64,000 bases of DNA, taken from Dermanyssus gallinae. Its lineage: Eukaryota; Arthropoda; Arachnida; Mesostigmata; Dermanyssidae. Below the pieces are notes generated by a model, which saw only the letters and a program-made list of their open reading frames with translations, was not told the origin of the DNA and did no database searches. The translations under genes were made by a program, and so were the position numbers. The first letter of the stretch is position 1; each line of letters begins with the position of its first letter. Location of the stretch: contig QVRM01002061.1 in NCBI GenBank assembly GCA_003439945.1, positions 220,001-284,000 on the forward strand, read 5' to 3'. This document shows, in pieces, positions 11,289-24,188 of the stretch.

Positions 11289-12564
11289 CAGGCCGGCCAG
11301 GAGATAAAGCGACGAGTCACACTTTGGGTGCGTTTCAATGTGACGCGCGACAAATATCTGCGTGCGCACAATTTACCGACCTTAGACGATTTATCAGATC
11401 AATCGCTTGACTCAGGAGTGCACACAGACGAGGCTGGCCTTAGCCATTGAACGTATTTTGCTCGCTGCGAACAGCACCCGGATCAACTTGACGGAAATGG
11501 TTTAACCTCCACATAAAGCAGGCACAAAACACTGAAAAGAAACGAAATTTATGTCGCTTAGTCGGCAGTGTCGCGCTGTCGTTGATGACCAGCTTCCCTA
11601 TCATAGGAACTTTGACTACGCAATCAGAAACAGTTAGCCCCTGTTATGAATTTAGCCCCTGTTATGAATATACTAGTATAATGTAATTTACTATATATGG
11701 TAGCAGTTTTACGTTCTATATCATTGTGGTCCGATGTTACGCAGTCCACATATGAAAATGAGATTTTGCGATGTCTTATTTTTGTCAACTTCTCATATCA
11801 CTGACGATAGGTCCCTACATAGCAAAAAAAAACGGTGTCTATTTTTCAATTTAGCGGACGAGCTGGACGACGTCGCCACCGTTTGGCGTAGCTTTTTGAA
11901 CTGAATATGTGGAACTAGTTTGTACTAATACGATGATAGCGCCAACCTGTGCAGAAAAAGATACACATATATCTGCAAGCTCGCTAAAACCCTATTAACC
12001 ATCCGCCTATAATAAATACATTTTACTATTATAAATATATCGGGTTAAGAGCTCGTAATGGCATTCTATTGTTTCATAATATCCCGGAGCCTTATCGGTT
12101 GTAGCTGGATGTCGCTCTCAATCTATTTAATTTAAAGATTGCTCCGACCGCTGCTTACAGGATACAGGTCCATATGGTACCACCTATCGAAAGCCAAACT
12201 GAAAATTCTTAACAAAATCAAAGCTAGCTTTCTAAAAAGAGTGTTAGTAGACCACCGCACTAACCGTAACCGGCTTTTTCGTGGAGGATCTCTGAACAAC
12301 TTAGGCTTCACCGAAAACTGAGGTCTTCTAGAATAGATTTGCAAGGGCCCATATTATAACAACAGGTGCTTCGTTACTGGGTTTGCATCACATGGATTTA
12401 ATATGAATATATGTAGACGAAATGGGTTGCATGAAATATCGACCGAGTATGAATGCAAGCTATGTAGATAATCGTGTGATCTGTATTATCTCCAACAGTG
12501 TACAAAAGCAATAGCGCTGATGAAAGTAGTGTAGGAGAGCTGTAGCACATATGTGCATAAACCA

Positions 12565-12565
<1 letters not shown>
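11289..12565. other. Spacer without recognised genes
   Basis: Upstream region of Hsp70 gene 2. Contains a direct repeat of TTAGCCCCTGTTATGAAT at about 11634 and 11651. No coding match was found; a 70-codon ORF at 12132-12344 (-) is not recognisable. Confidence 0.45.
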
Positions 12566-12610
<45 letters not shown>

Positions 12611-12661
12611 TAATAATATAATAATAATAATAATAATAATAAAATAATAATAATAATAATA

Positions 12662-12747
<86 letters not shown>

Positions 12748-12748
12748 T
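12566..12748. repeat. (TAA)n microsatellite
   Basis: About 180 bp of TAA units with occasional TAATATAA interruptions, directly before a LINE fragment. Confidence 0.95.
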
Positions 12749-12759
12749 AAACTAAACGA

Positions 12760-13570
12760 CAGCGTACTTACTACAGGCTCGAGGCTCTTTTGAACCTCAG
12801 TCTATCGGCAGAAGCACGTCAACAAGCTCTACTCCCCATTCTTTGGGGCGGTCTAGGGTTGCCTGATGCTATTGTCCTATCGGAGAGAGCTCTGGTAGCT
12901 TCCCTCCACAAGTCTTTACAACAGGCAAAATAACTTATCGATTCAGTCGCTCTTATGGACCTAGAAGATCGCTTAGAAACAAAACCGCCGTAAAGCAGTT
13001 GCCCTGTGCGGCCACGAGCCCGCCGAAGCTAGACGCCAGAGAGAAATTTGTCGGTAGCCTTACATGAACAAAGGGTTGAAAATATCATCGCGGAAAGCGC
13101 CACAGACGCTGATAAGACTGCGTTCGAGAGCGGTTGCATGCTGGTTTGGTACGCGACAGTTACTGACTCACTAGCCCCTTCAATGGTTAGTGCTGGCGCG
13201 GCCCGGGCCGGATATGTTTCAGCTCTCGGCGAGGCAGGCAAGGTGAGAAAATTCCAGAACATCGGGTAGCCGTACGGGTTCTACCCAGTACACTTCTCTT
13301 CGAGACACTTGGCGGGCCGGGCCCGTTCACTCGCGGTTTGCTACAGATGGTCGGGAAGCCACTAGGTCTAGCCAGCGGTGATAGGCGAGCGGGCGATTTG
13401 CTCAGACAGCGCCTGTCGCTGGATGTCCAATGGGGCAACGCGGCCCCGGTCCGGGGAACCCTCTAGAGATGGTTGGTTCCTACATTGGACCCTTCGAAAA
13501 TGTGCGCACGTTCGCAGGGACCCAATTGTCATGTTCCCACCGTTGGTGATTAATAATAATAATAATAACG
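12760..13570 (+). mobile_element. RPDG-family non-LTR retrotransposon, 3' fragment
   Basis: Broken frames encode LLPILWGGLGLPDAIV (from about 12825), then LVWYATVTDSLAPSMV in 13048-13269, then ETLGGPGP and QRLSLDVQWGNAAPVRGTL near 13300-13460. These match, in order, the C-terminal part of the elements at 43728-45340 and 62300-63830. The RPDG core is deleted here. A short TAATAATAATAATAA tail at about 13550-13566 probably marks the 3' end. The copy is a relic with frameshifts and deletions. Confidence 0.8.
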
Positions 13571-13639
13571 AACTTGCCGAAATCGCAAAAATACGCAAAT
13601 ACTCTATTTTATAGAGAAGATACCACGTTGTACCCGTCG

Positions 13640-15390
13640 CCATAGAAATCATGGGCCCGATTAGCAAGAGCACAAGTATCTTCCTCAAAGACCTAGGTAG
13701 CCGCCGCGGCGACTGGGATGTTCCAGACGGGCTCGTTCCCTGCGCCATGGAAGGCCGCAAACCTTGTTATCATACCCAAGGGCCCGGCTTCTACCGCCCG
13801 ATCTGCCTACTCGGCTTCCTGGCTAAAGCATTCGAGCCCATCGTGGAGGCACGCCTCCGGGACTTCGCGGAGGGGAGCGACCTGCTGTCCGACGCCCAGA
13901 ACGGATTCCGCAAGAGCTACTCAACCATCGGCGCCATAAAGCTGATCCAGACGCAGGTTGAACTCCTCCGCGAGTCCCCGCCTAGAAGACGGGACTTTTT
14001 CCTCGCGATTTTACTGGACGTCAAAAACGCTTTTAACAGCCTACCGTGGAGAGTATCCTAGGGACTCTCCACAGAAAACAGGTTCCCTTTATCTTCGGAA
14101 GCTTTTATCGAATTATCTACATGACAGGACAGTCCAGTCCCACGGGTCCGTTCTCAACATGACTGCAGGGATGCCACAGGGATCCATACCTGGCCCCCTG
14201 CTATAGATTATAACCTATGACGACGTGCTGCGGCTGAGGGATCTCCCCCCGGGGGTCTACTTCCTTGCCTACGCTGACAACCACGTCCTAACCGTCCAGG
14301 CTCGGACCGCGGACCTGCTGCAGAGCCGTGCGAACGAGGCACTTGCCGACGTCGCCCGCTGGATGCAAGAAGCCGGGCTCGCTCTCGCCCCACCCAAAAG
14401 CGAGGCGATACTCTTGGTGGGCCGAAGAACATGCCCCGACTTTCACCTTCACCTAGATGGCCAGGAGATCGCACTTGTCAACCATGTAAGATACGTCGGA
14501 GTTACCCTTGACAGGGGTCTCCGCGGTACCGAGCACGTGCGGCGGGTGACGAAAAGGCAACGGAGACAGCCAATGACTTCGCACGTCTCATGCCCAACAC
14601 ATATGGTCCCCGGAAGCTAAGAAGACGAATAATTATGTCCGCGGCCGAGTCGGTTGCCCTGTACGGAGCTCCGGCCTGGCCCACCGACACACTAAAATTC
14701 GCCGCGAACAGAACTCGCCTGCGTCGGGCCCAGAGGATCGGAGCTCTCAGGGTAATCTCAGCGTACAAGACGGTCAGCGCCGCGGCGGCCCTCATCTTTG
14801 CGGGAACAATCCCGTGGCATTTAAAGGCAGCCGAGCGCCGCCGCTTATGGGATAACCCAGGCCTCACAATAGACGAGGAACGTCAGCGTACAATCGACCT
14901 CTGGCAGGAGGATTGGAAAGGCCTAAAACAGGGTGCTCCAGGCGCCAGCCTCCGCACGCTGATCCCAAATGTCAGAAGCTGGCTCAACCGGCCGGGGGGG
15001 GGGGGGGGGGGGGAATTACATTCAATTCTACACTACCCAAGTTCTCACAGATCACGGCGACTTCCAGTCGTACCTGTTCAGGATTGGGAAAGTTCCCAGG
15101 CCCACGTGCGTCCACTGCGGCGATGGACTCGACGACACTCCAGAGCACACGATGCTTAGGTGTCCGTCGTGGGCGGAGCAGCGCGCAAGCCTAACGGAGT
15201 TTTTAAGTAACAACCCAGCTCTTAACTTACACGACCTCACTACGAAAATGACGGAATCAATATCAGGCTGGAACAAAGTGACCCAAGCTTTTAAGAACAT
15301 ACTGCAAGAGAAGACAAGGGCCTCCCTTCGAATCGGCTCGCGCCTCCCCGAGGCTCCCGGGGAACACATCCGCCTGGAGCAGTAGACTCG
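13640..15390 (+). mobile_element. R1-like non-LTR retrotransposon, frameshifted relic
   Basis: Successive frames encode a reverse transcriptase and its C-terminal region. The pieces are FPAPWKAANLVIIPKG, YRPICLLGFLAKAFEP, NGFRKSYSTIGAIK, LDVKNAFNSLPW, TAGMPQGSIPGPLL, then AYADN (TAC at 14270). The downstream region has GAPAWP and FYTTQVLTDHGDFQSYL, then a CVHC...EHTMLRCPSW zinc-knuckle motif, ending at a stop at 15383-15385. The second catalytic Asp of the YADD box is Asn, so the polymerase is dead. At least four frame changes occur; one is at the G20 run at 14994. It lies directly after the RPDG-family fragment. Confidence 0.85.
14994..15013 (+). repeat. (G)20 homopolymer inside the R1-like relic
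   Basis: Twenty consecutive G residues between codons for LNRP and YIQFYTTQ. The reading frame differs on the two sides. Confidence 0.9.
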
Positions 15391-15408
15391 CCCCCCCCCC
15401 CCCCCCCC
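15391..15408 (+). repeat. (C)18 homopolymer after the R1-like relic
   Basis: Eighteen C residues start 5 bp after the stop codon of the R1-like frame. Together with (G)20 they bound a 377-bp segment as an inverted pair. Confidence 0.9.
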
Positions 15409-17980
15409 TGACTGTTTGATGTTATGCGCAAGCAGTTTCCAGTCAGCGTGGGGGACGGGGACACGACTGGTTTTTAGTGGGTTGGAGTCCCACACTACCG
15501 GCCCGCACTTGCAGGGAGCTCTTTTGCTGCGGCCCGCGCGTGCAACCGCATTTTCAAGTTAGTCCTCTAACAAAAAAAAAGGGATATAGGTATCAAAATG
15601 AGTGCTAATACGGGTGACCAGCGCGTATACAGTAGTTAGTAGCTATTGTATACAGTGAAGAGATATATATATTGTGTTTATACTACCTGACAAACGTAGT
15701 CGCCTACACGGGTACACGTTTGGGTCCCACAATTGTAGGGAAAAAATTAATCAATACTATTATAGTAATAATAACTAAAACTGCAAATCTTAAAGTAGAA
15801 ACAAGGTGCCAGCAGTGTAGCGTCCATACTTTATAGGGCCGTTAAGCTAGCTCTCAATAACCATTGTCCCGTTGTACTGGAGGGCGGAAACGTCATGTTA
15901 AAATTTAGAGTTAAATTGCGAATATGTGGTATACTGATTTGACTGACCGGGCATCGCTTTCCAAAATGTAGGATAGCAAAGATTGATTCGTTCAACAAGG
16001 AAACTGAACACCCCGGTATGCACGGAATGAAATTCGTTTAAATTTCATTCAACATTAGCTACCGGAAGGGAAAGTGTCGTATTGAGGCAAGTTTTCTATA
16101 TTGTATTCTATTTTGTAATGTCTCACTTTTGACGGTTTGTTGTCACTGATAATTGTGGCCATTTTTATAATTTGCTTAGCTGAGGGACTAGTAACATCTG
16201 TTTATATCTTAACTGTTGCAGTGTCTGTTATCGTATGCTATACGGTACGGATAGCTAAATCTGGACACTTTAAATAAAATTCACATTTTGCCTAGCTTAC
16301 GCAAGACCTAAACTCATAAGACTACAGTAAGGACTTAGTTACTCTCCTATTCGATAAAGTTACAAGGACTACAAGAATGTACTTCGGAATATCTGATATA
16401 GCACGTAGTGTTCTAACGTCTCTATTACTTGGCACTAAAAAATCTGTTATGTATGAATATACCTCCCAGTAGACGCCAAGTTCTCTGTCATGGCGAAAAG
16501 GGCATTACTTTTCGGTTTAATTTTGTATGCTTAAACCTGTGTGCCTTTTATCAATGCTCAATATGGTAGACCCTTGATACCGCTTTGTGCATTATAAGGC
16601 GTTTGTAGCGTCAGAAGTCTTAGATTATCTGCAAATAATGTTCTGGTCGTATTCTGGTGTGATGATCATAAAAAAATACACACATAATAAAATATAATAA
16701 TTAATACTACGAATAAAGCTAATGATATGCTTAAACGCTATAATATTCCCAAGTACTTCATCGTGTGATGCGTGATTACCATTACGAGCTACCCGTATAT
16801 TGTTCGTAAGATACCGTATACATACAAAATGTACTGCTTGTCCTAGGGTACGTAGTTGACTCATGACCTTGTAAAAATTGATTTTTCATCTACGTTGAAG
16901 GCTTTTGGAAGGATTTTGTCTTTCTGCTCTGTATAGTGCTTTTTTTTTGGCTAAGTTTGTGTCTAAGAGGCAGCCGGTCTGATATGTCAATTCAAGCTGT
17001 TCAATAAAAAGATATATTTGTAGTGTCAATAAAGATACCCAACTGATCATAAGATTATGGCAATAATCCAGGTACACACAATACATAAGTATTTTTATGT
17101 ATATGTCGCTGAACGACGTCAAACACTAACAAACCACAGTGCAATTAAATTCGGGGAAGTGAGCCTAAAATTAGAAAACTACGTCATATGCTCGGGTGAA
17201 ACGCTCTTGCACAGAGCATCCTTTATACGACACTTAGAAAATAAACTTGCAAAGGATGCTGTAGTCATGGCTTTGCTAAGAAAACTAACAGCGAGCGCAG
17301 ACATAAGTCCTAAGAAGTGCTTTCGTTCTGTGATAGAATATACTGATGCAATTTGTTTCCAAATGGTTAACAGATGAGCCCGCCGCTTTTCAAACTCAGC
17401 GTTGGAAGGGTGCTATGTAGGCAAATCAAACTACTATTTTTAAGCTAAGAGGGCACAAACATCATTGATAGATCTACCCGCCTGAAGGGATACTGCTACA
17501 AGTTAGAAGATTGCACTGTGTACAGACCAATCTCGACAGATACCACGTACTCCAATGGACGTTAGCAGCTACTGCAATAAGGTAAGTATAGAACGTATCA
17601 TCCGCTGAACAAGCCGCAATTCTGCGTTGTTGATTCGGCTTAATACCGGTATCCGCATCCACCCGGACTGTGTCTAAATACTATTGCAAGTGGGCTTAAC
17701 GTAGGCTGTTAATCCATAAACAGGCTGCATTTCTGAAAAAAGTTCTCGTGTAATTTTTAACTGGTCTAAGGCGCGCGAGTCTCGTCGACATTCGGCATAC
17801 CGAGATTTCTGTATTAGTCAACATACCAGCGCCACAGAAGATGAAGGGCTGGGTTCGTTTCATATACTTTTTCGGCACACATCTAACCTTCTCTTACTGA
17901 TAGACTGATCACAAACACACCGGATGTTAAAGTACGAGGCAGGGTTATTTTTTGTTGCGAGAAAAATGCGGGCTAGTGGT
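15409..17980. other. Spacer with no recognised genes
   Basis: AT-rich, apparently unique sequence. The longest ORF, 17057-17377 (+, 106 codons from ATG), matches nothing I know and has no clear coding signature. Weak similarity to the Hsp70 [10 protein letters not shown] block near 17520-17560 was too poor to call. Confidence 0.4.
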
Positions 17981-17984
17981 TTAT

Positions 17985-18445
17985 CGTGCCACGTGTGTGA
18001 TTTTGACAACTATATGGCTAACCATTCCATCGCAAACACACGCAGGACGTCTACTCGAACAAGCATGTCCTGCGGCGTCTGTATGCAGCTTGTACAAGTG
18101 ATAAAAGGACCCCTTCTATGCAGGCAGTGATAGAGATTGACTCGCTCTTGAAAGGGATCGATTCTGCTCATTGATTGCTCACACAGGCTGCGCCACATGA
18201 GCTATGTTTGAACCTTGGTGAATTTGAGCCCGTGCGGAAAGTGTTGCGCTACACCAAGGTGGGAAAGTCCCCCGTGCACAATAATGTTCTCGTCGAGGCC
18301 AATATTGTCCGTATGACGCGCATTCAGAGAATGCTGCAGAAGCTGCTTCTTCAATGAAAAGGAGCTCAACAAATCACACCAATCGGAATGAGGCCGTTTG
18401 TCGCCCACGGTGCGACACTTGCAAGGCATTCTTTTACTTCAATTA
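17985..18445 (+). pseudogene. Decayed Hsp70 pseudogene (middle of gene)
   Basis: Frames align in order with Hsp70 gene 1: DFDNYMANHSI (about 18001), then SNKHVLRRLYAAC and AVIEIDSLLKGID (18055-18170), then FEPVRKVLR (from about 18226), VLVEANIVRMTRIQRMLQKL (18288-18350), KELNKSHQ, and AHGATLARHSFT (about 18400-18436). Several stops and frameshifts are present and the phosphate-binding GGST is lost. It covers about residues 215-390 of the family. The 5' part and most of the peptide-binding domain were not found. Confidence 0.85.
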
Positions 18446-20009
18446 CTTGGCATCCAGGCTAGAGCTATTAGGCCAATATTAAACCGAAATTTGACATATA
18501 AATAAGCGACTTTCGCACAGATTCTGGTCATAGCGAAGAAAAAGTGCGCTCAGCCGAGCATCACACGGGCTCACTGCATGCCTGTTCTTCTGGATAAATC
18601 GCTTTCAACGCCATATTTTGGATTGAAATTACCGAGGTATCTAAAGAATTCTTTACTTCCTACGCATCTGACGTTATACCATTGTTGGGACACAAACAAT
18701 GGTATAACGTCAGATTCAGGCTTTAAATCTCCATTTGGTCGTCCTCCCACACCCTAGAATGTAATCGTTTTAATATTACTGGTATTAGGGTTTCATTACT
18801 TGGCCGACTATCTTGTACAGTGTAATAATTACAACGAGACCCGCTGAGAGATCATGGTAAAGACATAACGGTTTACACGGCCTTCAAAGAATAGCTCGTA
18901 ATTCAACAGCTCTTTTTCCTCATTCAGCATTTGTCCTAAAGCCAGTCCATCTCTCTTTCCCACACGCTCAAAGAGTGGGGCGACCGCGAAAGTGGGCAGA
19001 TTTTGAAACGGAAAAGGCGTAGGCACATCAGGCAGGGACCCTTGCCACCGTGAAGTTTCCAAGCAATCCAAACAGCAATAATGGCTACAAGTCCTATTCT
19101 ACATTTAAGGAACCAGAGGGTCATTTGGCTGGCTGCTCTGAAACGGCTAGATCATCCGCTTATTGGATCGGTGGACATAAGAGACGTACGTTGACGGCCT
19201 GAACTAAACGACTGGCCAAGATTCGCCTGAACTAGGCCTCTGGACTGGGCGCCGGGGATGGATGCCAATCGGAAGTAATAGAAACAAATATAGTGTGGAT
19301 TGAGCGCTCCCCTCGCCGTAGCTGAGAACGATGTTGTGTAACAACGCACTTGACATTGTTGCCGGCTTGCGGTTGAGGTGAGCGCGACTTGTCATGTCGC
19401 CACAGCTACGCAACTTCGCCATTAACTCGGTGATCCTTCGCGCTCTCTAGTCGGTCCACATTCCGGCAGTGAAAGAACCTGTTGGTCTCCGTCCGGATAG
19501 CCAGCTGAGGCCAGACGAAAAAACTCCCATCCCGAAGGAATCCCGTGGACGTCTCCTTGTCTAGGATGTTAAGGTGTCATGCAAGCCGGCCAGAAGCTAC
19601 GTTCAGCCCACAAGTCGTAAGGTTGATGCGGGCGCCTGGCTAGCTAACCGAAAATTCACGAAGTACAACGAAGTCTTGTTGCAATTTGTAGTTCATCTAA
19701 TCGCCATAGAGGCGTTTCCCGATCAAGTTCGAGTCTATGAGATTTATTAAGAAAATTGGCTGAAAAAAAGTCATCGCTGCAACTCAAGACCTCTGCGAAA
19801 TGCCTAGAGAATACCTGTTGTTCGGCAACGCTGCGGCTATCGAAGCATAGGGTATCTTCCCTCAGCCGTAGGGCTTCCTGAGATCCCTTAGGATTACTTT
19901 TATTAATTCTCATATTTTTTGCTTAGTAAAAAACAAATGTCGTACTTAAGTGGGATCCAAATAAAAAGATATAACGTGGATTGATTTCGAATTAAGTTTT
20001 GAGCATGCC
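18446..20009. other. Spacer with no recognised genes
   Basis: Short inverted repeat CATTGTTGGGACACAAACAATG with TATACC/GGTATA flanks near 18674-18706 could form a hairpin. Minus-strand ORFs at 18829-19071 and 19204-19422 are unassigned. Confidence 0.35.
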
Positions 20010-20900
20010 GCCTCTATTGACAGCGGCGCAAAAGGGGTAGAGCATGTGGTGGTTAAACGCTTTTCCTCGGAGGCTTTACTGCAACGGAAATTAAAGCCAA
20101 ACTATGTAGTTTATGGCGCTCATGGACCATCGTCATGTGGATCGCCGCATTTTAGAGGGGTAATATGAGCACCGAAGAAGCGCCACCTTCTGGACGGCTA
20201 AAGACAGCTTTGGCCTAAATGAGAAAGCTGTGCTAGAAGTCCACAAACTTGCGATGCCTTGCTGACCGCCGATTGAAACTGCAAATAATGGAGGCTGTGA
20301 GCATTAGTTATTGTACAGTGCATACAATTTTGCGTTAACATTCATGTATTAGAAAAAAAAAACTTAGAGCAAACTGGCTACAAACCTTACAAAGATGCGC
20401 AACCTGACAACTTTGGGTCAAGTTTGCAGGACTTTTAATTCAGAAGGGAAGGATGCTACCAAGGGAGTGGACCGTACGTGGTGAAAGGCCTCCCACCGGA
20501 GTAAAAGGCACATCTCGACCGGAAAGATTTTGACAACCGCTTTCTGGGATGTCAAAGGTCTTTTGTTAGTTGACCGCCTTTCTACAGGAAACGTAATCAT
20601 TAGAGATACTACGCAACACCCTTGAACCATCTAAAGAAGCTCACTACAGCCCGGGACGCAATATTGTTTCACCGCAACAATGCTCGCGCATACACGTCTT
20701 TTTTGGCCAAAGCCAAATGACGAAAACTAAGGCTCCAAATTGTCGATCATTCTTCGAATTTTCCCAGATCTGACCCCAAACGACTGTTAACTATGATTTA
20801 AAGACCTCGGAGAGATATCTCAGAGCTCTAATAATGCAATATCCGCCTCAGACGAGGATCATTGAACTAAATGTGTTGACTTTAGTGGGAACTACATTGA
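20010..20900 (+). mobile_element. Degenerate mariner transposase relic
   Basis: Fragments match the order of a mariner transposase. They are an N-terminal helix-turn-helix region (GFTATEIKAKL near 20075, SGRLKTALA near 20193), then DRRLKLQIMEAVSISYCTVH (20259-20320). Further downstream come a WDVKG...DYLSTGN-like block near 20546-20590, and PDLTPNDC near 20770 where the third catalytic Asp block PDLAPSDY is expected. Many stops and frameshifts are present. No terminal repeats were located, so the boundaries are approximate. Confidence 0.7.
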
Positions 20901-20961
20901 TTGATAAGAGCTGCGTGGTTTTCGCCTGGTTATTGATTGTATTCTACTCATTTTAAAAGAT

Positions 20962-20964
<3 letters not shown>

Positions 20965-21029
<65 letters not shown>

Positions 21030-21035
21030 ATATAC
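20965..21035. repeat. (TA)n microsatellite
   Basis: About 70 bp of TA units with one phase break. The sequence from here to 21780 has no recognised gene. Confidence 0.95.
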
Positions 21036-21780
21036 ATAATCATTATTCACATAAATTATGTGTAGCAAAATATACATTTGTGATGTAAGAGGTATATATA
21101 TATATACGCCTGTAAATATTCTATTTTTCACTGGTCTCAATTATGGGGCGAACACTACCTTGAACGGCAGGCTTTTTACTAGGCGCGTCGCAGTAATGAG
21201 TGCTAGCGAAAGCCGTAAGATCATACCCCCATGTACGCCACATCGACGCGAATCGAATAAGTGAACACAAGAGCATCTAGGATTTACAGTGTTTAGATCG
21301 AGGCGGAGATGATGTGGGTGAGAAAGTAATCGCTGGTATCGTAATAACAGTATGCGCATCACGCGTTGGGAAACGTTATGTTGTATGAGTTAATGTTGTA
21401 CTTACGTGGTGACCTATAATATGGTCACAGCTTAACTCAGCCTGTTTACCACCGTTCAACTTTTGCAGTAAAATTGCTTGGACTTTTGTCAGCGTTAACC
21501 TATGATTTGTCGTTAGTGTTCTTAGCAACGTCGAATAATTAAGCACCATTGAGGCTGCTAACAAGAGCATACGAACGCATGTGTGTTCTTGGATTGATGA
21601 CATCATCTGATAGGTTGATCACTATTACTGCCATAAGTTTTGGCTTTTCTGAATTCCCACACACAGGCGGTCAGCTACCACAGAATACCACAGAATATAT
21701 TTATATAATCACAAGAACGAAGTAAGCTAGAATTATTGTTCGGCCGCTAAGTCATATTCGTTATTACATATGTCCTTACA

Positions 21781-22125
21781 GGCCATGGGGAGTTCCAGGC
21801 GTATTTAAAGAGGATTGGAAAGACGAATTCGGACATCTGCACTTTCTGCAACATGATAGCCCGAGACACACCGGAACATACGGTGTTCCACTGCCCGGCA
21901 TGGAGGGTGCCAAAAAGCGGGCTGCTCGCAGATACATTTGATCTAAAGGATGTTGTCGCACGTATGTTGGAGTCTCGAGAACAGTGGAACAGACTTGCGC
22001 GCGCAATAACAGGGATCATGATGGCCAAGGAGGAGGCTCTACTGGAGACGACGCGCTGCCGACTTAAACGACGCAATTGGCGAAGTTATTGGCGTGATGG
22101 TGGATGTGGTCTCGGCGGCGGTTGA
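21781..22125 (+). mobile_element. R1-like non-LTR retrotransposon, 3' end fragment
   Basis: The frame opens at once as GHGEFQAYLKRIGKTNSDIC and continues CTFCNMIARDTPEHTVFHCPAW, the CCHC zinc-knuckle region at the end of R1-type ORF2. It then runs to a stop at 22123-22125. It corresponds to residues of the 24433-25521 copy around GHGQFQSYLSRI. The abrupt start suggests 5' truncation on insertion. No clear poly(A) or target duplication was found. Confidence 0.8.
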
Positions 22126-22465
22126 TCTAACGGATGGCGCCCAGATATGAGCTTTGTGAGGGACTGATTTGCAAGAAAAAAAGAATTTACAGAGTTTTAA
22201 ACAAGAACCGGTGCGGATAGTTACGACAGGTTGTGATAGTATTAAATGACTCCCCCCCCCTTAACTGTGAGCAATATTCGTTTTACGTATAGAACCCGGT
22301 TACGGGGGATGACAGGAGGTATGAGGGTTTTAGCAGGTAACAAAGGCTTTAGTAGTCATAGAGCTACTAGCCGGCGTGTAGTCCTGCACAGCGTGCCGAC
22401 AAACATTTACCCCCTCCTGTATTAAAAAAAGTCGTATTAGTTAAGACAGCATACCAACTGCTCGA
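22126..22465. other. Short spacer
   Basis: Contains a C-run at 22251-22260 and no coding match. Confidence 0.4.
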
Positions 22466-23130
22466 GTTTCGTCGCGAGGTGCGGCTATCGGTATCGATTT
22501 GAGTATGTTCGCATATTGTTATTTTTCCCTAAAGCAAGCTCAAAGTCACTGCCAACTGCCAGTTTACATGTCGCGTTTACGAATAAAAAAACGGGCAAAG
22601 ATGCCGAGAAGGATTAGGTGGTAACGAAACACGACAAACCATCTGCTTTTTATAACTCATCTGACAAGCTGCCACCATTGTCGACAACATTGATATAAGC
22701 AAGTGTAAGCCAAGCACAATGGCATCTGAGCCCGGTAAAGTCAGGTTTGATGTCAGTCACCGTTTGATCACCTGTAGGGAAGTAATACATCGAGAATCCT
22801 ATAGCAAACCATTTCGTCGAGAATAAGGTTAGGTGTAAAAAACATAAGAAGGACCTCTCTCCGATTTAACGAGCTATACGGTGTCTGCATACAGCCTGCA
22901 GATGTGCTAAGAGGACTCTGTGCTCATGAATGAAGGCGTCAGTAGAGGCTTGTTCGCTCCTCGAGGGGATTTGCTTCTACTCATCAATTACTCCAGTCTG
23001 TTTCGAGAAGGTTGGCTTTCGCGTCTTAGGCGCGTCCCTCAAACCCATCATGAAGACGTTGAGCAGCGCCGCGTGAGTCGAGTCGTCTGTACACGGCAAC
23101 TCTACTCCATCAAGGTCATACAAAGTCTCA
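22466..23130 (+). pseudogene. Decayed Hsp70 pseudogene (N-terminus to lid of ATPase domain)
   Basis: [10 protein letters not shown] is encoded at 22472-22501, the same amino terminus as the copy at 30815, but its ATG is lost. VAFTNKKTGKDAEKD (about 22570-22615) aligns with [32 protein letters not shown], then a stop, then MKASVEACSLLEGICFYSSI (22879-22990) align with the [14 protein letters not shown]...EGIDFYSSI block. FEKVGFRV...LKPIMKTLSSA follows to about 23065. A large internal deletion removes the second phosphate motif. Similarity fades after about 23130. Confidence 0.85.
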
Positions 23131-23727
23131 AGCTCGAGGTCTACACGAGGATTTGCCTCTCCCGGTGCAGCTGGAGAAGCCGTAAACAGACGAGACATCT
23201 GTCAACGGGTTCTTTGGCAGCGTTTGTTCCAGAAGCTAGGTGGAAAAAGGGATCCGTATGAAAACTTATCTGACGCCCGCACTGGACTCTTCGCGCATAT
23301 CGTAACTCAAAACTGAGGTCTTCGTCATCGTGAATGCAAAGCAGGTTTAGTTGAGCATCATATAGGCTATTCTCTTCTGACGTTCTGCTTATCTCTCGGG
23401 CTTGTCATTCTTCTGAAAGCAAGGAGGGCTTTTAACTCTTACATCGTGAGATTAAACGAAGGAAGCGCTGAGAGCACCACCCATATCTTGGACGACTACT
23501 GTTCTCAGACATCTGAAGCGAATCATTTCTTATGAATGTGTCCCGTGCTCAGTCTCAGACGGGACTACATCAAAACTCGACCCTCGGACCTACACTCTTT
23601 TGGAAGTAGTAATCATACCAGTCGTAGGAAAAAAAACAGTTAAGTTAGAAATAAAATAATTTAGAATATCTTATCCGTCATGGCCTGTCATGAGCCTTGG
23701 GTGCAGGTCGACGAGCAGGTCACTTGA
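23131..23727. other. Spacer downstream of the Hsp70 pseudogene
   Basis: Possible further Hsp70 remains to about 23280, too weak to assign. Nothing else was recognised. Confidence 0.3.
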
Positions 23728-23855
23728 CTAAAAAATGACCTCTGTAGTCGAGCACTGAGACCCGGTTTTCCGTGTGCACCTTCGAGTTTATCCAGACACG
23801 ATAGAAAAAGACTCAACGGTCTGACGCCCTTTGAGCGTGGCCGCACGTTTGGAAA
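23728..23855 (+). mobile_element. Small fragment of RPDG-family LINE
   Basis: AGTCGAGCACTGAGACC through CCCTTTGAGCGTGGCCGCAC is close to bases 63354-63467 of the copy at the window end. It covers the segment up to the PFERGR block but is cut at both ends. Confidence 0.75.
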
Positions 23856-24188
23856 CTAATGATATAAAAGAATACTTAATAAACTCTAAATAATATAAGA
23901 GAATACTACACATTCGCGCGAAGACAATTTTTTACCTCAAGGGGCTAATAAAATACAATTCAAAAAATAATTACTAACATAATATGTTTAAAATATTACT
24001 ATGCATATTTATAGACAATGTAACTTGCACTTAGAGCCTAGGAGGCGAAGGGATTCGGTTTGTGACTTGTTCAGTCGATTGGCCCTACTCAATATTGAAA
24101 AAATACATGCTGCAAGGTTTTATGTGCATATAAAATGTCGCAAAGTTTTGTGCCCACGGAGATCGCGTTTATTCTAGTTCCTGCCCCT

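Noticed and set aside
11534..11546. Three GAA triplets at 5-bp spacing upstream of Hsp70 gene 2
   Set aside because: A heat-shock element needs alternating GAA and TTC units; these are all in one orientation.
17510..17590. Similarity to Hsp70 ATPase blocks
   Set aside because: The match is short, needs shifts, and has no supporting flanking similarity before 17985.
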